Below, in pieces: positions 25,001 through 36,000 of a DNA stretch of 64,000 nucleotides (position 1 is its first letter; the number at the start of each line of letters is the position of its first letter). Position numbers and translations under genes: made by a program. The stretch is from NCBI RefSeq assembly GCF_047663525.1, contig NC_092607.1, positions 3,319,001-3,383,000 on the forward strand. The letters run 5' to 3'. The notes below the pieces were generated by a model that did not search any database, had not been told where the DNA came from, and saw nothing but the letters and a program-made list of their open reading frames with translations. The DNA comes from Anas platyrhynchos. Its lineage: Eukaryota > Chordata > Aves > Anseriformes > Anatidae.

Positions 25001-25962
25001 CTGTTCCAGCTGCATCTTCAGGAACTCTAATAAAACAATCAACCCCCTGGCAAGGACTCTAGACAATGCAATTAAAAACATTTTTTCTGAAAGTTCATAT
25101 GCCCTCAGAATAAAGTTGCAAATTTTTCAGTGAGCTCTGGAATACAAAGGGCAGCTTTCAGTCCTGCTCTGACTCCACACAATTACAGTTATGTTACCCA
25201 GATTAGCTTCAGCCCGTGAACACCTCAGTTCTGCCCTGATACACCCGACGCTTTGACTTGTACTGACGGTGGAAACGTGATTAGCGGTAAACATTGTGCA
25301 ATTGTCAAGGAAAGAAGGAACGGCTGCTTAAAGCAAGAATAAGGAATTGTGGTCCTGTACGAAGCTTTGGAAGGAAGGCAACTCCGATCTAACATCAGAG
25401 GACAGAACACAGAGTAACAGATACTCCCGTGGGCTCTGAGCACACCCCGGGCTGTGACAGACGCCCCGTTAATCACCGACCCCGTAAGGTCTCTGCGGCC
25501 AGCTAACCGCACGCCGCTGCGCGCCTCAGAGGATGCCCGGACACGGCCGAGCCCCCTTCTCCACACGACAGCCGCGGCCGCAGCCCCGGGAGGCGTCCGG
25601 GAGACCCAAGGCGCTGACGGACCGAGAAGCCAAAGCACGGCGGGGCGGCCTTCACCAACAGTCCCAGGGCAGGCGGGGGGCTGGCGGCCGGCTCTGTTAT
25701 GAGTGCCGCACACACACACACACACACAGACACACAGACACAGACACTGACACACACAGACACACACACACACACACACACGCACACCCCGGGCCCCTCC
25801 AGCTCCGCAGCCACCCCCAGGCCCCTCAGCGCCCCCCGGCCCCTGCAGCGGGCGGCTCCCAGCCCCCGGCCCCAGCCCCTCGGCGCCGGCACCGAGCCCA
25901 GCCCCGCGCCGAGGCCGGGCCGAGCCCCCCGCGGGGCCGCCGGGAGCGGGGGCGGCGCTCAC
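16024..25962. other. STAU1 intron 1 (9.9 kb)
   Basis: Between the untranslated first exon and the start-codon exon. Contents are an A25 run at 16,113-16,137, a T21 run at 22,123-22,143, two A-rich runs at 22,653-22,674 and 22,707-22,732, and a duplicated TAAGTTTCCTGTACC at about 21,140-21,170. Extra untranslated exons or enhancers may exist but nothing specific can be supported. Confidence 0.65.
25709..25787. repeat. Interrupted (CA)n microsatellite
   Basis: CA dinucleotides are interrupted by CAGA and CTGA units. The repeat sits about 180-250 nt inside STAU1 intron 1, within the CpG island. In the STAU1 pre-mRNA it is read as GU-rich sequence. Confidence 0.95.
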
Positions 25963-26100
25963 CTGGCGGCCTGGGCTGCGGCTCCCGGCCTTGTGGCGCG
26001 GGCTGCGGGCGGCTCAGTCCATGGGCCGGCGGCGGGGGGCGCGGCGGGAGGCGGCGGGCACAGGGCAAACACTAAAGAGAATGAGCGGGGCCAGCTCCGG
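25963..26100 (-). other. STAU1: STAU1 non-coding first exon (right border approximate)
   Basis: A strong donor (GCCGCCAG then GTGAGC) lies at 25,961-25,962 on the minus strand in the centre of the CpG island. The next STAU1 exon downstream holds the start codon and a 5' UTR acceptor. This is therefore the expected untranslated first exon. The transcription start cannot be read directly; about 26,090-26,110 is inferred from an ETS-like GGAAGTGACG at 26,108-26,117. Further untranslated exons in the 9.9-kb intron are possible. Confidence 0.65.
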
Positions 26101-26240
26101 CCGGGGAGGAAGTGACGGCACGGCCGCCCGCGGGACGGAGAGGGGCGCAGCCAATCGGGGGAGGGCGAGCCCCCCTCCGGAGACGCCTCCCCGCGAGGGT
26201 TCCGCCAATAGGCTTCGGGCAACGCGGTCACGGCTCGGGG

Positions 26241-26327
26241 ACTACAAAGCCCGGCGTGCCTGGCGGCGGAGCCGCGGGCGGCCTTGGGGAGGGAGGGAGT
26301 GGGGTGGGACTACAAGTCCCGGCGTGC
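26241..26327 (+). promoter_or_regulatory. Tandem ZNF143/THAP11 (SBS-type) binding motifs
   Basis: Two direct copies of the ACTACAAnnCCCrGCrTGC motif lie at 26,241-26,259 and 26,309-26,327. Their starts are 68 bp apart, and each is followed by three bases and GCG, as in the long form of the consensus. The family of ZNF143/THAP11/HCFC1-bound promoters is known to carry this element. Occupancy here is inference. Confidence 0.75.
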
Positions 26328-26799
26328 TCTGCGCGCCTCGGCGGCCGGGCCGGAGCGGCCCTGAGGGGGCGGGGGCGGGCCCGTTAGCTGCACGGCTGCC
26401 CGCCGGTACGGGGCGCGGGGAGCCTAAAGAAAAGAGCTCTCGCCTCAAAGCACAGGCGGGGGGGCGGGAACCGTGCTGAGCGCGAGAAGAGGTGCGAGGA
26501 AGCCCCGTGACCGGACAGGGGAAAGCTGAGGGTACGGAGCCGGCGCTGCCGCCGGTCCCACGGCGCCGCCCCGCCTCAGCGGCTGCGGGTGGCCGGGCTC
26601 GCGCTGAGCTGCGCGGGTAACGGCAGCCGGGGCGGTTCTGGCCACCCAAGCGGCCCGGTGCCCGCGCACGGCTCAGCCCCGTGTCGGTGGGTGACGGCCT
26701 CACCCGCACCTCGGCCCCGGGTACCTGGGGAGCAGAACCGCGTACGTAAGTGAAGTCAAAAACCAGATAGGAATGCACTTAGTTTGCCACAGGAAAGCA

Positions 26800-29700
26800 A
26801 AAGTTCCGATGCGCTACGGCTGAAGTCTGTCATTTCAGACTTGTGATACATATCGAGCCTTCAGCTATTGTGTTTTTAATCCGGATAGCCTCACCCTTCA
26901 GAGTGAAAGGAAACCACGCCAGCAGCAGCACGCAGCTGGCCGCTTCACTGCTAAGGTAGCGGAGGTTTCCCTTCCTGATTCACTGGAGCAAAGTGCTCCG
27001 CAGGATTTAAGTAAGTGCTATCATTACGTTTAACTGCTTTAACAACACTTTCCTTGTCTTTATGAGTTCTTAAAGCAGCACAACTGCTTTTATAACACAT
27101 AAGCATTAGCAAAACAGCAAGAAAAATCACAGTACAATATTAAGCAGTCCCCACTTGTGCTAGAATAGGTCAATCCCTTCTGTCAGAAAAGGATACTACG
27201 AGAACTTTTTGATTTAGAAATACTTTTTTATCTTTCTTAATAGGTAAAAATACATTTTAAATTACAAGGTTGCATTTAAACCCCATGGCATCATTAAATT
27301 GCAAGTCAGTAATTTCTGCCATTGTTCAGCCAAAGAAAGAAAATAAAAGAAAAAGAAGTGGCATCCAGCCCACAACATTTACTAACCAAATACATATAAC
27401 TTAAATTCTACAGTAAATGCAAAAGTCTTCATATTTAGAGGAGAGAATCACAACTACAACATTGCAGCAAAACCAAACAAGAAATTATAACCAATATATC
27501 TAGAGCTCCATATCCATTTCTGTATTTAACACTGGTATGGATACCAAAGATACCATGAAGAAAATACATCATACACATAAAATCAATTGACAATATAGCA
27601 TTTAAAAGACATTCTCCAGTATATAAGTATATAGATATATATCCCATATCACATTTAAACACCTATTTATATGCTCTTGCGGTCTGTTGCATAATGATAT
27701 GTGCTGTTAGATCCTTTAATTATCCCAAGCCAGCAACAGTTACATTTCAGAAGGAAATGAAATTTCAACTGTTGTGCAATTATTACTGCAAAGGCTTAAT
27801 GTTGCCTGTAACAGAAACAACATTTGTACAGTTATTTTTGTAGAAAGTTAGGTGGAGATACGGAAATAAAAAGCTGACTTTTTTCCATATTGAATTTCAT
27901 TAGAAATTCTGATTTATGTTCTCTCATCCCCTTCTCTATTGTCCCCTCCTCAGTCCCTCAGAAAATTGTGAATGTCTGGGTAAATGTAAAATTGTCATGA
28001 TTGGGACAAAAAGCATCTGCAGCCAAATTACAAACTTGAATATAATTTTAATCGAATATGTATGTAATTCAAAAGTCTGAGAAACTCTTGGTGCAATACC
28101 TCACATATCCACTGTATTTGTCCTTTCATTTGAAGGATATTTACTCCTTTATTATGTGCATGATTTACTTACTGAAAAATGTTACAAAAGACTTTTTTAT
28201 GCAACAGTTTAAACAGAACAAGGACAGAAACCTATTTCTAGCTAACAATTTGTAAAATATTTGCATCTTTCATTTTCTTATATGAAAGCAGTACTGTAAT
28301 TACAGATACTTTCAGATGTTCACCTAGAAATCTGATATTTATTATTAATATATTTTGTTAGTTACTTTGAAATATCTCTTACATCAGACACAAAACCAGT
28401 GTGAATTTCCCTTCACAGCTTTTGAAAATGAATTTTTTTTTTTTACAAGGAAGCTAAATATCTGAACTGGCTGTGCTAAAACCCCTTTCATTCTACTTTT
28501 CTGACTCATTTGTAACAAAATATTTTTTCCACTTTCTATTCCTTTAAGATTCACTTATTCACAGTAACAAAGCATTTCCTTCATCTTGAATACAATATGT
28601 TAAGTCCAGCATAAGCTTTGACCTTACATGCATTACTTCTTCTGAGAGAAAACTCTTAGGCCTATAGTCACGTTGCAACTAGCTGTCAACAGAAGTCACG
28701 AAGGTTTTACGTACTAGCTGGTACTATTATAGCCAGTAATCCCTAGAATACCTCACATTTCTTCTAAATTAAAGGCAGTAATTGCTTCATTTAAATAAGT
28801 AAGGGTAGAAAGCCAAGGGAAAATAAAGTATCTATTCTGCTTTTCAAGTTTTTTTTTTTTTCCTCTGACCTACTTTTTGGCTGATAGAATCAACAAAGCA
28901 CTTAACAGTTATTAAAAAAAATACTGTTATTTCTATAAAGGAAAAGATTATGGTGTTTTAAGACAATAATAAAGGTTTGACATCAGGAGCTTTGGAACAA
29001 GAAAACTGACATGCCATTTTGGAGCATGGTGCACAGCTGCACCCACACCAGCACTCCATGAATAGTGTGTGCCACCTGGCAGAGGCAGCGTGGTTTGTCA
29101 GGTGAAACAATTTACTCCACCAGATACAGCTGGATGCCTGAACCTCTGTACTGTTACAGCCAGACTGGTTTTATTATCCAAGCTAGTGCAGGCGTATATA
29201 CGCTGCACTGCAGGAAATGCACCTTTAAAGTTTTGTCAAAATGTTTTCAAATTGATTCACCAGCGTTTTAGCAGCACTTTTGACAGCATGAAGTATGCAG
29301 CCTCAGGACAGATACAGATCACTCTTCTTTTACAAGAATGAGCGAACTTCAGGGAAGGGTGAAGAACTGTAAACAAATAGATTGCTGTGAACAGCTGAGC
29401 TGGAGTCTCACACAGTGCCTTGTGGTTATTTTGTCCTCGCAAAAGACAGTATAAAGACATGCTCTGACAGCTTTAGTCTGGCCCGTCCTTGACAATATTA
29501 CAGGAAAGCTGTTCTTGCTGAAAGCTTGTGGAATGAGTACAGAAGTACATTTAACAGTCAAAGAAGTACATCTCCATGGAAGGCACCTTCAAGCAAGCTA
29601 CTGAGCGCCTAAAGAAAACCAAGTTTTCTGAAAGCACAAGTCAGAATGACTGAAAGAATATGCTCTGGCCTCATTTAATTTTTAGAATGAAATGCCTGCC

Positions 29701-32400
29701 TCGCTGAGAGGATGACTCCTATATTTGCACACGTTTATATGAAGAGACAAAGAAATAGGACTTTGCTTTAGTACATGCTGCCACCATTACAGGAATGCTG
29801 GTAACCTCATGGTTCATCACAACCCATGAAAACAACAAGACCAAACATTAGTTGATCTTGAAGGTTGTTTGTTGTTTTTGAAACCAAGTATAACACTTTT
29901 TTTTTTCCATTATAGAAGACTCAGAATATTATTTAGAAACACATCACCATGAGTCAGTAGGATTAAGGACAGTAGGTGAGAATTCTGTGGGTTCAAAAGA
30001 TCCTGAAACAGATGTCCCTTTACATATTTCGTGTTCAAAATGGAGCAAGTAATCCCTTTTCCTTTGAATATGAATAAAAACTTCTACCATTATCAATTGC
30101 AAGGGAGAAGTGTCTCTTTACTTTCAGAAGAGGATCTCAGGTGATGTGCAGGAGTTAATTGTTTGAACCTGAATTAGATGCTCACAGGTCCTAGGAAGAT
30201 CAAGGTGACAGCAGGTGTTTCCAGTCTGAGCTTTCTAAAGGAAAAACTGGCCCAACTGTGTAACAAAGAATACACTGAAGGGTGGCTTCAAGAAGTTCAG
30301 CTATCCTGTGGAAACTGTTACCACATTGCTTGCATCGGTTTTCGTTCAAATTAGCAGATAAATCTGGTTAGATAAATTCAGGAACATAACTGTCTCCTGA
30401 AGATTGAGGATTGGAGGTGTCAGAAACAGCAATAACCTGAATAAAGATGAGGGCACCGCCAATAACATTTGCCTGTACTCTGAAGCACAAATGCATTTTC
30501 TTGCTGGCACTACAGTTGAAATTTTAATTTCCCTGGAAGGGTAAGTGCTCTATACAAACACTCACATGCCTTATAGAATCTGCCAAATACATCAGGACTA
30601 AATAACATCACTAACAGTGCCATGGCCACAGCCGTGTCAACAAAGTCCAAGATACTAAACAGTGAGTGAACTGAAGGACAGTTATGCCACTACTATTTAT
30701 TGATCTGAAGTCACTTAGGCACTTATTCACACGCAGTGTCTGTTCAACAATAGAGTCATGCCTTGCAGGAAGTGCAAGATAGTGAAGATAAGATTCACTG
30801 ATAAACTTCCATTCAAAAGAGCCCATTTCCTTGGTTGCCTCTCAAAAAGGTTCTGGCTTGGTGCAGTAAGTCTTGTCCAGATCCATCTATGTTCAGTACT
30901 GGTAAGAAACATTTGTTCACTCACTTCATATACCTCAGCAATCTGTCCCCTAAAGAAATCTTGTTCAGAATTGCAGAACTACGATGATCTAATACAACGA
31001 GCCCCATTCTAACACAAGGTTATCACACATACATCGGCTGTCTACTTGACTAGATGCAAAGGTAGCATGTCAAATTACTGTTACATGAACACCACCACTA
31101 CCAATTTAATTTTGATCCTCTGATGTTGACATTAAAACCAAAAAAATTGTTCTCCCGCTTATCCAAGAGAAAGATGAAGTTGTAGAGCAGGCAGTGATCT
31201 GAGTAGCTTTTTGGCTTGCAGGTTATGAACGACCACAGCTCAGTTAACACTGACATTCGAGGTAGGCATTCAGTAGCTCACAAACATCACACGCATCTCC
31301 CCTGTGGTTTCAGCCTGTCTAGCAAATCTATTCTACAAGGTGGTTCTGCAAACTTGCAACACACACAGTCTCATCAGCATTAAGGCAAATGCTTTTCACG
31401 ATCACCACTGTATTATTTCACTCTTGAGTACTGCTTTCACTTCACACCTATGAACAAAGAGGGTCTGACACTGCACCAGAGTCAAGAAAACATGTTGATG
31501 CTGACTTTTTTTAATACATTTTTAGGCACTTAAGCAGTTTCCATTGTCTGACAAGTAACTCATTTCTTCACACATTAAGAGATATGACCAGCATGCATTT
31601 ATGCATGGCAGCCACAGATAAAGTTCTTAAAGAACTGAAAAAATGACAGCTGATTTTGCCTTGTGTTTTACCTTCAGTAAATTCAGTAACTTTTCTTGAT
31701 GCAATGCTCAGCTTCAACAAGCATTGTAACAGTAAAACCCCAAAACCCCAAAATGATTCAAGTAATATGCAGCATCTCTGTGGTCAAGTAACTTAGAACA
31801 AAACCAAACCAACATCTGCCATGTGTAACAATGCTTAGTATCATGTAAGTCTGACACTTTGCTCTTACTCAGAGTTCTTCAGTCTCTACAACTGAATTTA
31901 TCTATATCCCTGCAGTACTCGTGCTCTAACAGCCTACAGTTTAGCAGTTTGGTGTCCAGGCCATCTGAGAACTCAGTAAGGCTCAGGCACTTATCCAGTC
32001 TCTTTTACGCAACCATAACTGTAATGTAAACTGATGCACTTAGAATTCAAGGCTATCACACGTAATCAGCATATTCATTAAGACAGGGAGAACATCCTAG
32101 TTAAACAGAAAAAAAATCACTGCTTCACTTGTAATAATACATCACTAAAAATCCACTTGGGAAACTGATGTTTGCTCTAAGAGGGTACCATTACATGCTT
32201 TGACCGCATGACTCTGACATGTCTTGTCCGAAGAGAAGGGGTGCACCTGTTGATGAATATCAAAACAGTAATAGCAGCTTTGGATCTTCTGCCAAAGTTT
32301 TAGATTTGCTCTGCATGACCCTACAATGTATTTAAGCTATTACTAAAGGTAAAGAAAAATCCCTACAGTCCCACTATCTTATATTCTATCCTAAGATTAA
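26800..32400. other. Intergenic region between STAU1 promoter and CSE1L 3' end
   Basis: About 5.6 kb of AT-rich DNA with only short, unrecognised open frames on both strands. A divergent transcript from the STAU1 island could run through the right-hand flank (GTAAGT donors at 26,746 and 27,011 on the plus strand). No mobile element or RNA gene is recognised. Confidence 0.6.
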
Positions 32401-32409
32401 AACACTACC

Positions 32410-32912
32410 TTTATTTTTTTTAAACCAGCTACATTCTTCTAAAACAGTAAGCGCACAGTGACAGGCATTTTAAACAAGTACTTCTTATTTATTCACAATT
32501 TAGATAAAGTTTAAGGAAAGACAAAAGAAATACAAAGGACAACATCAAAATGAAAAGGAATTTTAGTGATTGAAGGGAGTTTCTACAGCCAGTGCTCTCC
32601 ATACATTTCCAAATGTTACCCAAATACTGCAGATGCAGATTTCAAATCAACCCCATAACAAACTGCTATGACTATTCCCTTTGCAATTAAACTGGGAATG
32701 GAAGTTAGCCACCATTTATCTATCATTACACACACCACCAAATTCTTTCAATTGCTGCTTAAAGCTGCATTTATCTTTTACAAGATGGATTCTGCAATAC
32801 ATTTTCAAGTAGCATTTCATTTTGTCGGAGCTCCACTATAAAAAAAAAAAGTCAGTGTCAACCTTCTGTATAACAAAACAGCTTTTGATCTTGCTTGTGA
32901 AATTTATGCAAT
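32410..32912 (-). other. CSE1L: CSE1L 3' UTR
   Basis: Untranslated tail after the TGA at 32,913-32,915. AATAAA signals on the minus strand lie at 32,493-32,488 and 32,415-32,410, giving a 3' UTR of roughly 430-520 nt. Which signal dominates cannot be told from sequence. Confidence 0.7.
32488..32493 (-). terminator. CSE1L: CSE1L poly(A) signal AATAAA
   Basis: This is the first canonical AATAAA after the CSE1L stop codon, 420 nt downstream. A second lies at 32,410-32,415. Confidence 0.6.
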
Positions 32913-33002
32913 TCAGAGCAGTGTCACACTTGCAGCTTGGAGGTATCCTTGGAGATACTGCAACGCTTCTGCATTCAGACTAGTACTCAGCATTGATGGA
33001 AC
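32913..33002 (-). CDS. CSE1L: CSE1L exon 25 (terminal coding exon)
   Basis: Residues 943-971, VPSMLSTSLNAEALQYLQGY then LQAASVTLL and TGA. The acceptor is ATTTTAAG, and the exon enters in phase 0. Confidence 0.97.
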   Translation of the reverse strand, partial: VPSMLSTSLNAEALQYLQGYLQAASVTLL

Positions 33003-36000
33003 CTTAAAATATGATAGAGCAGAAGTGTCAATGTGCGTATACATTAAGCTACTGCTACATCCTGTTAATTGCCGTGTCAACATACTGTACAAAGTCAAAT
33101 GACATCCTGACAGCAGCAGTTTTTCCACTGTAAATGCAGTTGCTGGAATTACAATTCCTGATACTGACAATATTAAGTTTTATGTAGTACTTATCCTAAT
33201 TAAACATGAAAGAGGAGGTTAGCAAACTATCAGTTATTAAAGCAGGTATCTGGATACAGCAAACAGCAGATCTCCCAAGCAATCTTACTTACCAAAATCC
33301 TGAAAACAAATACACAATGGGATAAAAGTCAACTTAAATTTAACTTGTTTAATTTAACATGAGTTGCCTGAGGTTTCCTGAATACATACAATTGAACTGG
33401 AGACAAGTGTTAAGCTGTATACCTTCACGTGGATAGATTTTCATGTAAGAAATGGCATATTAATCTTATCACTATAAGAAGGGCTAATATTTTTCACATT
33501 ATTTAGGTTAGTAGGAAAACAACGTACAAAAGCTACATTTAATGAAAACAAAATAGAAAGCAATACCTAGCATTCTGCTTATGATATACTTCATCTTGCT
33601 GAATTATCAAACACTACCAGAAGAGACCCACTGTCATATAAGCATTTTTTCTCTGTAGAATTATGTTTAATGTGCTGTGTATGAAAGTCACCTACCCTGC
33701 CAGGGCACGCAGTAGACAGTTTGTGAAGAGACTGTGCCAGATGGATTCTAGGATTGTTCACCATTTGACCTACAGGATCGTGCTCTTTTTTCCCAGCAAA
33801 GGCTAGCTGAGAGAACGCAGTCTGATATCCTGGAGTATCTTCTATGTCAATGAAGTGTTCTTCGTCAGGGATAGTGTCATCCTCAGGCAGCTCAAAGAGC
33901 CCAATGAGGGCCTGCAGCAAAGGAGTCCTATATGGAAAGATGGGGGACGAGTGTAGAAAAATACATTAGGACAGGGTGTTTTTTTTGTTGTTGTTTGTTT
34001 GTTTGTTTTTACAGGAATGTTCAAGTTATTCAGAACCCTTTCAACTATTTAGTCCTTGCAGGTACTAGCTCAGCTATTGAACGTTTATAGTGCCCAACCT
34101 GAACTGAACTCAAAGAGCTGTGGATGTGTATATTTTACAAGCATAATGTGGATGTTCACAGTACAAACAGGAATAATATATTTATTTTTGATCAGGTCAA
34201 ATCCTCATGAAACTTATCTATGAAAAGTAATTCTTTTACAGATTACACCTTTCCTCTAATAATATTTTTCTTCTAAATTCTCTTCAACAGTTACTGAGTT
34301 CAGGCTACCTGACAACCTGGACTGCTAGACTGGCTCACAATCTTACCAGATAGCTTTCCCCAAAAAGCTACTGTCACACTAAGATCTTACGGTGTCTTGC
34401 TCAGGTAGTAAGTATCTGTGATAAGGTTTCCTGACTAGCAGAACAGCTATAACAAAAACTGGTCCTAGCTTTTCAGAAACAATACAAGCTAAAAGAAAGG
34501 TAGCCTATTTTCTTAAATGCAATTCTAGCTAGCCCAGTCAGCTCTATCTTCATCACAAAAATCTCAAGGCTGTTCTGGCACCTGCTTTGAAAATGTTTTA
34601 CTTCTTGAAAAGTGTGAAAAGCCTTAAACTAAGCCTCATAACAGCAGCAGGCCTGAAAAAATCACAAGAGAGTATTTTGATGAGTAGTTCACATTTTCAT
34701 AATCAAGTAGCTTCACCAACAGAACATGAACTGTTCTACATACCACAGTTTGGTGTACTCGGTGTCCATCATAGGAGGACATTCTGTTAGTATTTTTGTA
34801 ATGCCAACAGCACAGATTTTCTTTTCAACTTGTCCGGATACTTTCTGTATTTCAGGAATTATAATTTTCTCCAAAACCATTCCAAACATCCTATTATGAC
34901 ATTAAAAGAAGTATTAGAAAGCCTTTTCAGCCTTTTAGTGACAACAATCAGAAACAGTATGAGTCACTAGAAGAGAGAGAAAAACAGAGAATTTGTTACA
35001 GTGCTGCCCTGTCATAGTAGATGGCCGGTAGAAATTAGATAGTAGAAATTTTTCATGAAGGGAGAAAAATAAAAATATCACTCTTCCATTTTTATGAGCT
35101 GCTCATGAGATTAATGGTCTTAAACAATCAGGAAGGAACTATGGGCAGCATAGCAGAAAAAGAAACATTGCTAGTCAAAGAATAGTAGAAGAAACGTCTG
35201 GCTAGTCAAATTAGTGACAAATGCAGTTTGCAATTTTAGCTAAAGGAGACAACCATTGTCTTTTGAAGTAGAAAAAGTTACACGGCAGTCTTAAATAAAA
35301 ATCATACTAACTTGGGCTGTATGCTGTCAAATATTTCTTGAAGAGCTAATGCCCCATATTTTATGCAGTACAAGTTAATGAAGACTAGGAAACCTATAAT
35401 GAGAGAAAGGATAATCAGCAGCAAAATACATTATAACAAATTTGTCAAGGGGATAAAAATGGTAATCTTTGCAAGTGTTCAGTTTTAGTGAAGTACATTA
35501 ACTTGCTACCTTTAACCCTGTATAAAAACCTGCAGACCTTTTCACCTACCCTAACATGGCAATAACCCACCTAGGACAAGATTCAGTCCTTTCCCCTTGT
35601 ATCACTTTAAAAGCATTAGAAAAGCTATTCCCAAACTTTTCAGATTAAGGATCATAAGAAGACTTCAATGCTTTCACCTGAAAACTTCATGCAATGCAGT
35701 TATTCAGATCAGGTGTGAACCCCTTTTCACGACCTTTGTACCAGAGCACAGATACAATGCATTAAAAGCATCACTTAATTGGTTGTGAAAGGCCACTCTA
35801 AGTCATTCTGTCATTCTTCCTCCTATCAGTAGGAGGCATTAACCAGATTTCACAGGGTTAAATAATAGATACTATGTAATTTGTGCAGCAATAAAATCAT
35901 TAAAATAATTTAAGCAGTATGACAATAATCTTCCAGTTATAGCAGCAATAACCAGCATACCTCAGTTAATTTGTCACAGTTCTGCTTATTTACCACAAAA

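Larger units (their letters stand above)
25430..26745. promoter_or_regulatory. STAU1: CpG-island promoter of STAU1
   Basis: This is a sharp block of GC-rich, CpG-rich DNA without a TATA box, flanked by AT-rich sequence. It contains CCAAT boxes at 26,151-26,155 and 26,205-26,209, and an ETS/CRE-like GGAAGTGACG at 26,108-26,117. It also holds two ZNF143/THAP11-type motifs (26,241 and 26,309) and G-rich runs near 26,360. A CA microsatellite marks its downstream side relative to STAU1. It is a typical housekeeping promoter. Confidence 0.8.

Noticed and set aside
25225..25962. A 245-codon open frame on the minus strand in the STAU1 CpG island
   Set aside because: It runs through the CA repeat (poly Val-Cys) and GC-rich intron 1 sequence next to the STAU1 first exon. 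It has no recognisable domain.
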